In this document: positions 11,372 through 21,153 of the stretch, one piece after another
Layout: each line of letters opens with the position of its first letter
Position numbering within the stretch: the first letter of the stretch is position 1
Origin: Adiantum capillus-veneris
Lineage: Eukaryota; Streptophyta; Polypodiopsida; Polypodiales; Pteridaceae
Assembly: GCA_014529385.2 (NCBI GenBank)
Contig: CM043971.1
Span: 96,314,382 to 96,378,381, forward strand
Length of the DNA stretch: 64,000 nucleotides
Direction: 5' to 3'
The notes under the pieces: generated by a model
What the model saw: only the letters and a program-made list of their open reading frames with translations
Database searches by the model: none
What the model was told of the DNA's origin: nothing
Made by a program: the position numbers and the translations under genes

Positions 11372-12178
11372 TTAGTCCACAAAGGGGAGTAAGCCCAAAG
11401 CTTTGCGGAACACTTCAAGCTTCTCACGAGACAATTCCTTTGTGAAAAGATCTGCAAGGTTGTCCTGTGTTGGCACATAAGCCAAGTTGATCTCTCCTGC
11501 TGAGAGCCTCTCCCTGACATAGTGGTAATGCACCTCAATGTGCTTTGTGCAAGCATGAAAAATTGGGTTCCTTGCAACTACCAATGCGTTCTGACTGTCA
11601 GTGTAGATAGTGTTGGCAGTGTCCTGTCCAACACCCAAATCAACCATAAGGCATCTAAGCCATACACACTCAATTGTAGCTGTGAAGATTGCCATGTACT
11701 CAACCTCACAACTCAAAGTGGCCACAGTAGGTTGCTTTTTGCTCAACCATGATATACATGAACTGCCAAGCATGAAACAAAAACCACTTGTGGACACTCG
11801 TGTGTCAAAACAACCAACCCAATTTGAGTCCGAAAAAGCATGTAAGTCTGACGGCAATGATCCCCCCTTGGGATAAAACAAGCCAAGATGTAAAGTGCCA
11901 CTAAGGTAGCAAAAAATCCTCTTGATATTCTTCCAATGCTTAGACCCTGGGCTATGCATAAATATGCTGACCTGTGAGACTGCAAACTGAATATCTGGCC
12001 TCGTGTTGCAGACATAAATGAGGCAGCCAACAACAGTTTGATAAAGAGTGACATCAGCAAGATTGCCAGCATCATATAGACTCAACTTCAAACCTGTTTC
12101 CATGGGAGTGTCAATAGGTTTGCAATCCTCAAGTCCAAACTTACATAGCAATGTCCCTATGTAACTTTTCTGACACAA
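11372..12178 (-). pseudogene. Copia RT C-terminus and RNase H
   Basis: The 268-residue minus frame begins in the RT/RNase H connection (YIGTLLCKFGLEDCKPIDTP, a usual copia block) and continues through VGCLIYVCNTRPDIQFAVSQ. The RNase H part includes AFSDSNWVGC, SWLSKKQPTVATLSCEVEYM, IYTDSQNALVVARNP and the final KHIEVHYHYVRE block. This end is well kept. RNase H removes RNA from the RNA/DNA hybrid. A stop and frameshift separate it from the upstream RT. Confidence 0.95.
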
Positions 12179-12196
12179 GGCAATACCACCATCACA

Positions 12197-12955
12197 CTAC
12201 TTAAACTGTATACCCAAGTAATGATGCAACAGCCCCAAATCTTTCATCTTGAAAGTAGCATTCAAATCAGCCTTAAATTCAGCAATATGTTTCTCATTTG
12301 GTCCAGTTATCAGCAAATCATTGACATAAAGAACCACAATGAGAAGTACATCACCTTCACGCTTTACATACAATGTGCTTTCTGTTGGACTGTTACAAAA
12401 GCCTTGTTTGACCAAATGAGTGTCAGCTTTCTCATACGAAGCACAGGGAGATTGCTTCAACCCAAAAAAAGACTTCTTACATCTGCACACTTTGTCCTCT
12501 TGTCTTTTTATGGCAAAACTGCGAGGCTACGTCACATAAACTTCCTCAAATATGTCACCATTCAAGAAAAAAGTAACAATGTCTGATTGATGTACATCCC
12601 AACCAAAATGAGCTACCAATGCACATAGAAAACGCACAGTAGTCATACAACAAGTGGGAGCAAAAGTCTCTTCATAATCTATGCCTTTTTGCTATGCATA
12701 ACCCTTTGCAACAAGTCGACCCTTATGGCGGTTGACCTCACCATCCGGCTTGCGTTTCAACTTGTAAACCCACTCCGTACTAATGGACTTTTTGCAAGGA
12801 GGCAAATCACATAAAGTCCATGTGTCATTTTTTATAAGTGCATCATATTCTGATTGCATGGCAGCCATCCAATTTTTTGAATTTTGTGCTTCATCAAAAG
12901 ACAGAGGCTCCTCAACATCATGTAAGCTAGAGACAGCCAATTGCAGATGATACAA
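12197..12955 (-). pseudogene. Copia reverse transcriptase with YVND at the active site
   Basis: The minus frame 12955-12692 gives the RT start (FDEAQNSKNWMAAMQSEYDA, STEWVYKLKRKPDGEVNRHK, GRLVAKGYA). Frame 12490-12197 gives the palm with VVLYVNDLLITG. The family's YVDD box is changed to YVND, which removes one metal-binding aspartate. A frameshifted stretch lies between the two frames (about 12500-12690). The enzyme is dead. Confidence 0.92.
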
Positions 12956-13208
12956 CCTGTAACCTTTGCTTTCAACACTATAACCAACAAAAATACAGCC
13001 TTATCATCCAATTTTTTACGTTGTGTTTGTGGCACCAAAGCATATGCCAAACAGCCAAAAACACGCATGTGCTCAATAGAAGGCTTTCTATCATGCCATG
13101 CTTCATATGGAGTAATGGATTGAAAAGCTTTCGTAGGACACCTGTTTAGTACATAAGTGGCACACATGATGGCCTCAAGCCAAAAAGAATGCGGCAAAGC
13201 TTGACTTT
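12832..13208 (-). pseudogene. Copia integrase C-terminal part
   Basis: The minus frame 13197-12832 has LPHSFWLEAIMCATYVLNRC, the conserved block after the integrase catalytic Glu, and ITPYEAWHDRKPSIEHMRVF before the RT. It is cut off from its N-terminal part at 18485 by the nested element, whose TSD TGACC is at 13209-13213. Confidence 0.92.
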
Positions 13209-13213
13209 TGACC
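13209..13213. repeat. Target-site duplication TGACC, left copy (nested element)
   Basis: TGACC lies directly before the 5' LTR and is repeated at 18480-18484. Confidence 0.97.
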
Positions 13214-13787
13214 TGTTAACCCTCACGGCACACGGACACCGATCACCTACAATGGACGCGTATTATGTATTTGGTAGAGTCAGGTACCGGGCTTGTCGGA
13301 CCAATAGGGAAAGGTAGAGTGATCGCCGATGAGAGGCGCACTTTAACTTGGACATTCAAGGGATTAGTTGGTTAAGCATGGGCGCCCAAGTGTGAATGGG
13401 GTGAGCTCCTATAAAAGCCAACTAAACCTAATTTTTACTCATTCTCTCATTTGTGCAATTGAAGAGTGCTCTTGCTCCATCTCCATCTTCTTCTTCTTCA
13501 CCTCCTTGTGTGTGTGTGTGTGAGAGAGAGAGAGAGGGAGAGTGTGTGTGCGATCGAGCATTACGAAGGCACGACGGCGGCGAAGCGGTTGAGCGCGGCA
13601 CGACTGCAGCTTCTTCTTCATCGCGGCGAGGAATCCACCACGAAGGCGAGCGTAGAGCGGTGAGTGACACACCCTTTGTTTTCTTGAGCTTGCTAGTTTA
13701 GGCTTGTTGTGTGCTTGGAGCCGTTTGTGGCTCGCATACGGTGTATTGGCAAGTCCCTTGCTTCGACAGTGCGGCAAGGAGCGCACA
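13214..13787 (+). mobile_element. 5' LTR of non-autonomous element
   Basis: 574 bp, from TGTTAACCCTCACGG to GGAGCGCACA. TATA box CTATAAAA lies at 13409-13416. A short (GT)n(GA)n tract at about 13506-13545 lies in the transcribed part. Short frames on both strands in this LTR recur exactly in the 3' copy because the LTRs are the same. I do not call them genes. Confidence 0.97.
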
Positions 13788-13789
13788 TT

Positions 13790-13809
13790 TTTGGCGCCGC
13801 TGCCGGGGA
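13790..13809 (+). other. Primer-binding site, tRNA-Asp type
   Basis: TGGCGCCGCTGCCGGGGA lies a few bases after the 5' LTR. This sequence is the usual plant gypsy PBS complementary to a tRNA-Asp 3' end. The same sequence occurs on the minus strand at 24095-24112. Confidence 0.9.
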
Positions 13810-13919
13810 TATGCCCTACACTAAGCTCGGTTAGCACTTTACGCTTCCTTGTGGTGCAATTTGTATCGTAGGAAAAGGCAGGGAAGGGGTGTGTGGAAGG
13901 TTTCTGTTTTTTGCGTTTT

Positions 13920-14180
13920 CTACATTTGCTGTCAAGTTTCAATTTCTGCTATTGTCTGCGTTTTTCAATTTCTGCAATTTCAAGTTCGGCGTTTTCAATT
14001 TCTGTCAAGTTCTGCAATTTCTGCGTTTTTTCTGCATTTTCTGCGTTTTTTCTGCATTTTCTGTCAATTTTCTGTAATTTCTGCGTTTTTTCTGCATTTT
14101 CTGCAATTTCCTGCAATTTCTGCGTTTTCCTGCATCAAAAAAAAAAAAAAAAAAAAAGTAAAAAAAAAAGTTGAAAAAAA
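13920..14180 (+). repeat. TTTCTGC-type short tandem repeat and poly(A) tracts
   Basis: Degenerate tandem copies of TTCTGCATTTTCTGCGTTTT run from about 13920 to 14130. A run of about 22 A (14137-14157) and further A-rich stretches follow. It lies in the element's 5' leader. Confidence 0.85.
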
Positions 14181-14299
14181 AAATCGGAAATTAAAAACGC
14201 GAGCGAGCGGGCGGCGAAATTTTTCGAAAATAAAAAACGTGACTCTAAAAACGTACGGGTTGGTTTGTATAAAAGATAGATCGGGATCAGGATCATTTT

Positions 14300-14395
14300 C
14301 CCAAGCCCAAGCCCAAGCCCAAGGCCCAGGCCCAGGCCCAGGCCCAGGCCCAGGCCCAGGCCCAGGCCCAGGCCCAGGCCCAGGCCCCAGTCCTC
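14300..14395 (+). repeat. GGCCCA hexanucleotide tandem repeat
   Basis: About 14 near-perfect copies of the hexamer CCCAGG/CCCAAG lie in the leader. It is C-rich on this strand and G-rich on the other, so a G-quadruplex-capable strand is possible (inference). Confidence 0.92.
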
Positions 14396-14768
14396 AGTCT
14401 TATGATATATACTAGACTCACTCTTATATATATACCCTACTCCCTCAAGAGAGAATGAGAGCATGTGGGACAAGTCCTCCACTCTCCTCCTTTCTCTTCC
14501 CACTTGCACCCTTAGACTTTCTAGTTTGGGCCTAGTTCCCTACTGGAAATTGACAGTTTTAGGGATTCCGAGGGCATAGAGTGACCAAACGGAGGGCTGT
14601 AAAGCACGGCACGACCCTCTGACCGATACGCTCGTTTTGAGCTATCACACGGCCCATTCCACGACACGCTCTAAAAAATCTAGCAAAAAAACAAACAAAA
14701 AACACGCTAAAAACTAGTCACAAGGCCTCCTAGAGCAGCTTTTTGACACCTTAGGGTATCAAAAGCAC

Positions 14769-16292
14769 ATGCACTTACGCTCTGGACGAGTGCTAGAACA
14801 CGAGCATATTGAGAGTGCCTCTGTTCATACGGACACCCATTACCCATCCACGATAAGCTCTAGACCCTCAGCGGGGACACAAGGTAGCACCACCCAAGAC
14901 CCTAAAATAGCCGCTAGTGATTCCTCCTCCGACTCAGAAATCATGGAAGCATACCCTACCCAAAACACTGAGAGAGAAGGCCATGCATCTCCCGAAGCTC
15001 CACAGCCTAGTACTAGTATGTTTAGCCGTTTCATGGAAACATTAGGTAGAGCTACTCGCTTGGAACCTGATGCAAATGAAGCACACGAAGAGGATGGGTT
15101 GGACTCTGACACACCTCTACGATACCCCATTGAGTTAAATAGTGCCTATGGAAAAGTGCTATATAACGCCTTATTGGACACGGGTGCTAAATACAATCTG
15201 CTATCCTATGGGGTGTGGTGTCAGTTAGGGAAGCCACCTCTATCTGAGAGTATTATCCAAGTCAAGGGTGTCAACAAGAAAAAAACTGCGGTTTTTGGAA
15301 TCTGGCACACTTCTGTCAGTTATGACAATGGGGTGGTAGCTCAAGACTTTTTGGTCATGCCTACTGGAACTATGGAGGGTAATATAAACCTAGGCCGCAC
15401 GTGGATGATAGCCACCAAATGCACTATTGATTGGGGGACTGGGGGTGTTACAACGCAAAAACCAACTCTTAGCCCTACCACTCAAGCCATAGTCCCTGAG
15501 ATATTGTCCAAGGAAATAAAACCCAAGACATTGCATGTCCAGGAGGTTGAACCATACGTCCCCATAGCCCAACTCTCTAGAGCTTCAACTAATGTAGTTG
15601 AAAGAAAGCTTGAGACACACAAGAACCATCCTAATATAACAGAGAAAACATACAAGTGGGTCCCTAAAACCTCTGTAGTGAGCATGGTTGATGCAAAAAA
15701 ACGGAAACCTAGTAAGAACCATACCACTCACTTCAAGAAATGTAAAGAAACGCTGCGTTGGATTCCTAAACGACTATTGGAAGCCCAAGGATACTATGAA
15801 GGAAATGATCAAATCTGGGTGCCCAAACGTAAAGTGTACTCTTACCTGTCACCTGGCCCATGTAAACCCAATCCTGTGGCTCCAAAACAAATTGAAAATC
15901 GCGGAAAGGAAAAAATCATGGAATGTTACACACCCGTTCTAGAGCTAGTTTGGGTACCAAAGAAAGAACGATTTGTTCCACCTAGCTCAGGAACAGGGAA
16001 ATCAAATGAAGCTTCTTGCTCTTCATGTAGTTCCTATATGCAAATAGAAGCTTCGACACAACCTCCACCTACCACTGTACATATCCATCCAAGCACGAAA
16101 GAGTTTGCACCTTCCGGGGTAAGTTCACCACCTACAACAACGTTGCAAATAAAATCCTGGGAGAGTACCTTACCACCCTTACAACTTGACGAGGCACCTA
16201 GGGTAATAGAAAACTACTGGCAAAAATCCTCACCTATTACCAACTGGAACAATTGGTTTCAAAGGGTGACAAGCTCATTTCAAACGGTATGA
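14769..16292 (+). CDS. Retropepsin-WxPK protein (507 aa)
   Basis: The only long ORF of the element, ATG to TGA, uninterrupted. It starts MHLRSGRVLEHE, the LRSGR-type start seen in plant gypsy Gag proteins. An aspartyl protease domain follows at about residues 118-220, with LLDTGAKYNLLS (DTG at 137-139, intact) and INLGRTWM, the position of the family's ILG-x-PW block. Four W-[VI]-P-K motifs follow at residues 297-300, 331-334, 350-353 and 395-398 in a basic, Pro-rich tail. No zinc knuckle, RT or integrase is present. A retropepsin cleaves retroelement polyproteins; the role of the WxPK tail is unknown. Homologous relics lie at 9479-10430 and 47637-48822. Confidence 0.85.
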   Translation: MHLRSGRVLEHEHIESASVHTDTHYPSTISSRPSAGTQGSTTQDPKIAASDSSSDSEIMEAYPTQNTEREGHASPEAPQPSTSMFSRFMETLGRATRLEPDANEAHEEDGLDSDTPLRYPIELNSAYGKVLYNALLDTGAKYNLLSYGVWCQLGKPPLSESIIQVKGVNKKKTAVFGIWHTSVSYDNGVVAQDFLVMPTGTMEGNINLGRTWMIATKCTIDWGTGGVTTQKPTLSPTTQAIVPEILSKEIKPKTLHVQEVEPYVPIAQLSRASTNVVERKLETHKNHPNITEKTYKWVPKTSVVSMVDAKKRKPSKNHTTHFKKCKETLRWIPKRLLEAQGYYEGNDQIWVPKRKVYSYLSPGPCKPNPVAPKQIENRGKEKIMECYTPVLELVWVPKKERFVPPSSGTGKSNEASCSSCSSYMQIEASTQPPPTTVHIHPSTKEFAPSGVSSPPTTTLQIKSWESTLPPLQLDEAPRVIENYWQKSSPITNWNNWFQRVTSSFQTV

Positions 16293-16299
16293 TCTACCC

Positions 16300-16313
16300 A
16301 AGGAAGGGGGGAG
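16300..16313 (+). other. Internal PPT-like tract just after the ORF
   Basis: AAGGAAGGGGGGAG starts about 8 bp after the stop codon and is followed by TGTTTGTGGAC, similar to the PPT/LTR junction of family A at 4384-4405. It may be a second PPT or the edge of a captured 3' end from a related element. Confidence 0.6.
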
Positions 16314-17892
16314 TGTTTGTGGACATCCATCATTCACTTGTTTCCCTCTCAACCTTTTTCCCTGACCTCTCAATTCCGATCTTAGGGAATGTACATATAA
16401 AGCTTTATACTCACAAAAAAAAAAAAAAAGAGCAAGAGCAATTAGCAAACGAGTATGCACATTAAAAGTCAAAACATTGACTCAGACCTACACATGTCAC
16501 ATCTGGTACAGTGAAACAGAAACCTATGCCATAAAACACCTTTGATCCTCATCACTTGAGTGATGGAGGGTAGGTAAGATTAGTACGATAGGAGTGTTTC
16601 TGTTTTAGAGTTGAGAGATTAGCAAAGTTCTCTTTTCCCACTGATGTTCCTCCTGGAGGTATTCCTTTTGTTTCCTAGTGTGTACAGGAGCGTGTTGCTA
16701 TTGATAGGATTTGGATCTTCATGGAACCTTCAAATCAAGCGCGACCATCGACACAAACAGGTGTTTCTTGTCCATTAGCATTGCCCTTATCTTTTTTGCA
16801 TCCATGTTTGTCTGCTTTGATTGTGATGGGTAGCATAATATTCAGTGCATTGGCTTAGTATCCAACATTTAATTCAATGCAATCTTTTGTCATAATCACT
16901 TGTTTAGGTGTAAAAATCAAGCAGTCCGACTAAGCTAGTTTGACCAAGCTAGGTATTAGAAATCTTCTCTTAATACCATGGGGAATGCCTTCCTAATAAT
17001 CAATGGTTACTTAGGTTCTTAATCCGATTTAGGCAGCATTGTATGAAATGTACTAGGGCTTTCTAGTGGGCTTAACCCTATTGACCTTTAGCTTAAGTAT
17101 TATAAAGGGAGTTTACTAATGTGATGAGCCTGGGGAATGTAACAGTGTTATATGGCCCCCCAAAGTTACAAAATTTAAATGATGAAAATGAACAAACAAA
17201 AAATCAAAGTGCCACAATGTAAAATTTTAAGCTGGAAGAGAAATCTCAGCTTGATTTGGTACTTCACTCACATGTATCGCCTATGGTACTAGAGCCCTAG
17301 AGGTTCCCAGTGTGGGCGCTTTTCCTTGAAAAGCAAAAAACCCAAGGCATACAAAATAAGCACCCACTTCAAAATTGAATCAGTGTGAAAAGACCTTGGG
17401 GGGTCAAAGAAAAAGTAATCAGTCAGGCGATGATTTCATGAGAAATTCCTTTTATGGTAGCTTAACTACAAAGTTTTCTAGATATAGCCTCTAGTCAGCC
17501 CTCGAACATGAATACTTGGCTCTCGCGATTAAACAACTTAATTGACCACTGAAAATTAAGAAGCTTATCCATGGTATTAATACTTGATCTCTAGTGCTTT
17601 TCGACCGTCAAATTAGTGACCCCAGACTTGTTTAATTTTTTGCCTTTACATCTGTTTATGCATTTGATTACATTGCAATTTAATGTTCATTGCTAACAAA
17701 TTGTTTGAAATTCTTTTTCCAATCAATGTGTCTACCTAAAACTGCATATGCTTTTTAAGAGAATGCAATTACTGTGCCAATGTTGTTTGATTTTGCAGTG
17801 ACTGAAGAAGGCTAAGGACATTCATCTCAAATGCTCTTCCACCTCGACGAACCAGCTTCAACTCAATAGCTTCCGAGGACGGAATCTACATC
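16314..17892 (+). other. Long non-coding 3' region of the non-autonomous element
   Basis: About 1.6 kb between the ORF and the terminal PPT has no ORF of note on either strand. It contains an A-run near 16415-16430. I see no domain or repeat that explains it. Confidence 0.7.
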
Positions 17893-17905
17893 AGGAAGGG
17901 GGGCA
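17893..17905 (+). other. Polypurine tract of non-autonomous element
   Basis: AGGAAGGGGGGCA directly precedes the 3' LTR start at 17906. Confidence 0.92.
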
Positions 17906-18479
17906 TGTTAACCCTCACGGCACACGGACACCGATCACCTACAATGGACGCGTATTATGTATTTGGTAGAGTCAGGTACCGGGCTTGTCGGACCAATAGG
18001 GAAAGGTAGAGTGATCGCCGATGAGAGGCGCACTTTAACTTGGACATTCAAGGGATTAGTTGGTTAAGCATGGGCGCCCAAGTGTGAATGGGGTGAGCTC
18101 CTATAAAAGCCAACTAAACCTAATTTTTACTCATTCTCTCATTTGTGCAATTGAAGAGTGCTCTTGCTCCATCTCCATCTTCTTCTTCTTCACCTCCTTG
18201 TGTGTGTGTGTGTGAGAGAGAGAGAGAGGGAGAGTGTGTGTGCGATCGAGCATTACGAAGGCACGACGGCGGCGAAGCGGTTGAGCGCGGCACGACTGCA
18301 GCTTCTTCTTCATCGCGGCGAGGAATCCACCACGAAGGCGAGCGTAGAGCGGTGAGTGACACACCCTTTGTTTTCTTGAGCTTGCTAGTTTAGGCTTGTT
18401 GTGTGCTTGGAGCCGTTTGTGGCTCGCATACGGTGTATTGGCAAGTCCCTTGCTTCGACAGTGCGGCAAGGAGCGCACA
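17906..18479 (+). mobile_element. 3' LTR of non-autonomous element
   Basis: 574 bp, same sequence as 13214-13787 as far as I can read it, with the TATA box at 18101-18108. It is followed by TSD TGACC at 18480-18484 and then copia integrase. Confidence 0.97.
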
Positions 18480-18484
18480 TGACC
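18480..18484. repeat. Target-site duplication TGACC, right copy
   Basis: Matches 13209-13213. Confidence 0.97.
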
Positions 18485-18887
18485 ATACATCGTGCCATTT
18501 CCATAAGTGACCTGTTTTTCCTCTCAGCAACACCATTTTATTGAGGTGTATAAGGCAATGTACATTGGTGTTTTATCCCACAACTAGCCAGAAATGCATT
18601 AAATTCATGAGACATATACTCCCTCCCTCGATCGGAACGGTGCCCATAGTACATTTTGATACATTTTCAGCCATAGCTAGAAATTGGTTGAAGCACTTAA
18701 AAACTTTGAACTTCTCTTTAAGCAGAAATACCCATGCATGCCTCGAGTAATCATCAATGAAAGTCATGAAGTAAAGGTAATTGCCCAAGGATGGAGTTTG
18801 CATGGGCCCACAAACATCACTATGCACAAGCTGCAACCTGCATGTGGCCCGAACTGAACCATCCTTTGGAAACTTAGAACACTGCAT
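18485..18887 (-). pseudogene. Copia integrase core
   Basis: The minus frame 18887-18573 contains LQLVHSDVCGPMQTPSLGNY and FMTFIDDYSRHAWVFLLKEK. A frameshift leads to RSDRGREYMSHEFNAF and then NGVAERKNRSLMEMARCMV. The D, D and E catalytic residues are therefore all still encoded, but across two frames with a stop. The nested element interrupts it right after the Glu block. Confidence 0.92.
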
Positions 18888-19507
18888 CTTACCATACAGC
18901 CTTCACAAACATGTTTGACAAATGCTTCAAGAGGCGGCAAAGAACCAACCATTTCAGATTTCTGCAAACACAGCAAATTGGAAAAATTCAGATGACCAAA
19001 ACATGCATACCAAAGTTTTGCATTTGAAATAGCCCTTGAATCTGCAACAGCATTTGCAAATTTTTTTCCACACTTGTCATACAAAGTGATCTTATACAGC
19101 CCACGGCACAAAAGGCCAGATGCAACAACTTCATCACCAAAACTGAGATCATGAACTGTACATCTGCCATCCACAAATTTGACTACAAGTCCAAGTCTAG
19201 CAAGTGCGGATACAGACAATAGATTCTTCTTGATCCCAGGTACATAAAGTGCATCAACAAGTGTGAAGGAACTGCCATTTGCAGCAGTAAGCACAATCTT
19301 TCCAACTCCCTGAATCGGATAAGAGGCACTGTTGGCACAAGTGACTGAATTCCCATGAGGGACAGACTCGAGAGAGGTGAACAATTCACGATGTGAGGTA
19401 ATGTGCTTTGTAGCATCATTGTCGAAATACCACACATGTGAATCTGCAGCAACTGACAAGCATGCATCATGGACAACAGGATTGTAAGTGCACTCTACGC
19501 TAACCAT
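18764..19507 (-). pseudogene. Copia protease and pre-integrase domain
   Basis: The minus frame has HVWYFDNDATKHIT where copia proteases have a D-S-G active site, so the Gly is replaced (DND) and catalysis is lost. Then come ALYVPGIKKNLLSVSALARL and the pre-integrase zinc region (KLWYACFGHLNFSNLLCLQK, VKHVCEGCM). The normal His of LWHxRxGH is changed to Tyr. Confidence 0.93.
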
Positions 19508-19559
19508 TCTACATCAACATCAGCAACACAGTCTCCTTTCACAAAGACTCAACAATGGC

Positions 19560-20382
19560 TACATTTGTAGTTGAACCAGTATTTGTAGTGGAACCACCCT
19601 CTTTCTTCTTATCCTCTTTGGCCTTCAACTTAGGACACGACTTGCTCAAGTGATCATTAGCTTTACAATAATGGCAACGCATTGTCTTTTTTCCCTTATC
19701 ACTAGAATTTCCAGACGAATTGCTGCCAGCAAAAGCATTAGGAACAGAATTTTTTTCACTCGCAGTAGAACCATAAGAACTGGTTGTATTGCTGTTACCA
19801 CCCTTTCTCTGAGAAGCAATAAAAGCCTATTCAACTGCATCTGGTAAGAATCTGGTAAGGCATCAAGAACAGTCTGCACAAGGGAACTGTCTGAAATGAC
19901 TTCACTTGCAGAAAAAAGTTTCTCATTGATATCCTTACACTAGCAAGGAAAGTGTCCATATCATCTTCCTCATGCATAATCTTCGACTCCAGCTCTTTAT
20001 GTAGCAAAGAAATTTTAGCCTCATTCTGACTTGCATAAAGACCAACCAAGATATCCCAAGCCTGTTTTGTAGATTTTGCTAAACGGATGTGAGGAACAAT
20101 GGTGCGCTTCACAGACAACGGAATCAATGCATGAACCTGCACATCCTTTACATCCCAACGAGCTTGTTGTGCCGTAGGCAAAACAACTCTAATAGCAGTA
20201 ATCCTTGCAACCAGACCTACAACATCCTCAACATCGCCTACATCCTCAGAACCAGGACGTACATCAATGCCCTGCACAATATTCCATACACCTTTGACAC
20301 AAGAACGTGTTGCATCATATAAGCCCACATAGGGTAATTGTCCCCATCCAACCTTGAAGACATCTGTGTTGTTGTCAGCCAT
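19560..20382 (-). pseudogene. Copia gag with CCHC zinc knuckle
   Basis: Likely start at the Met of MADNNTDVFKVGWG (about 20382). The gag core (AKSTKQAWDILVGLYASQNE, ISLLHKELESKIMHEEDDMD) lies in frame 20445-19831. A frameshift moves the end (TVLDALPDSYQ) to frame 19879-19646. The CX2CX4HX4C knuckle CHYCKANDHLSKSC is encoded near 19680-19640. Gag forms the particle and binds RNA. Confidence 0.9.
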
Positions 20383-20729
20383 GGTAAATGTTGCACCTGA
20401 TGTGAAAACTACCCGAAAATAGGAGAAACAAAGCGGGAACAACACGTGCTATGTATCACAAACCGTAGAAGACTGTAGGCACCTGTTATGCAGAAAACAA
20501 CACTAACAAAAATTTTGCACAAAATGACAAAATTGCCTGTGCAGACCTGCCTGTAGTGGAAACGGAGGCCGAAATGAGCCCGAATCAAAAATCTGAGCAG
20601 ATTGACCGCTACGAGTAAACCCAAAAATTTTGTCGACCTACAAACGCTTACCAAAGCTCACTGAAATCGGAGAAAGTGAGCAGGCATGTGCTGGAGCAGC
20701 TGGCGACTAAGCCTGGGAGGACGTATAGT

Positions 20730-20741
20730 GCTCTGATACCA
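20730..20741 (-). other. Copia primer-binding site, tRNA-iMet type
   Basis: The minus strand reads TGGTATCAGAGC two bases after the 5' LTR, the standard plant initiator-Met tRNA PBS. Confidence 0.97.
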
Positions 20742-20743
20742 AT

Positions 20744-20970
20744 TGTTGGAATTAGGGTTGTAGAGAAACGCACACAGCTTGGAGAAGACAAAGGAAGCTC
20801 AAGGCACACAATAGAGAATGTGTTACTTAGTGTGAAATGGAAAGATAGATAGCCCTAGAGTGATGGGCGTATATACAATGCTCGGGGAAAAAAACCTCCT
20901 AAAGAGGGAAAAAATGCCCCTTCGGTCCTAGTGTGTTCACACACATCACTACCACATCTATATGGTAACA
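20744..20970 (-). mobile_element. 5' LTR of copia element
   Basis: 227 bp, pairs with 11069-11296 with scattered substitutions and small indels. Confidence 0.95.
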
Positions 20971-20975
20971 CTCAT
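20971..20975. repeat. Target-site duplication CTCAT, right copy (copia)
   Basis: Matches 11064-11068. Confidence 0.95.
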
Positions 20976-21153
20976 GAGCGTAATCCGTAAGCACTCTCAT
21001 GGATTCATTGGCTTTTATGAATCTCACGTTCAGTTTGTTGATTAGAGGATGCTTTTCCTCTAGGTATTCTCTCAATCCTTCTGTTGTCGGCGTTGCAGCG
21101 TTTTTCATGTTTGTGAGTGGAGTAGAGAATCCTGGTGGTGGATGATTTGTCAT
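20976..21153 (-). pseudogene. Family A gag N-terminus
   Basis: The minus frame starts at 21153 with MTNHPPPGFSTPLTNMKNA and runs through EYLEEKHPLINKLNVRFIKA until the copia insertion. The rest of gag resumes at 11063. The start follows a 2.9-kb leader that begins at the PBS. Confidence 0.65.

Larger units (their letters stand above)
13214..18479 (+). mobile_element. Young non-autonomous LTR retrotransposon encoding a retropepsin-WxPK protein
   Basis: It has two 574-bp LTRs that read identically by eye, TG/CA ends, a 5-bp TSD, a tRNA-Asp-type PBS, a PPT and one long ORF (14769-16292). There is no capsid, RT, RNase H or integrase, so it must use proteins from another element. LTR identity means recent insertion. 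It lies inside copia integrase in the opposite orientation. The rest is simple repeats and about 1.6 kb of non-coding 3' sequence. Its ORF is homologous to the 3' ORF of the large gypsy element at 47.6-48.8 kb, the likely kind of helper. Confidence 0.95.
11069..20970 (-). mobile_element. Ty1/copia retrotransposon, full length, split by a nested element
   Basis: Both LTRs, PBS, PPT and a 5-bp TSD are present. Minus-strand domain order is gag, zinc knuckle, protease, integrase, RT, RNase H, as in Pseudoviridae-type copia elements. Without the nested 5.27-kb insertion it is about 4.63 kb. LTRs differ by scattered substitutions and small indels. Catalytic residues in protease and RT are altered and frames are broken, so it is inactive. 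It is inserted in family-A gag in the same orientation. Confidence 0.95.

Noticed and set aside
13428-13942. Overlapping frames in the LTR that recur unchanged at 18120-18490
   Set aside because: They repeat only because the two LTRs are the same; low complexity and no domain.
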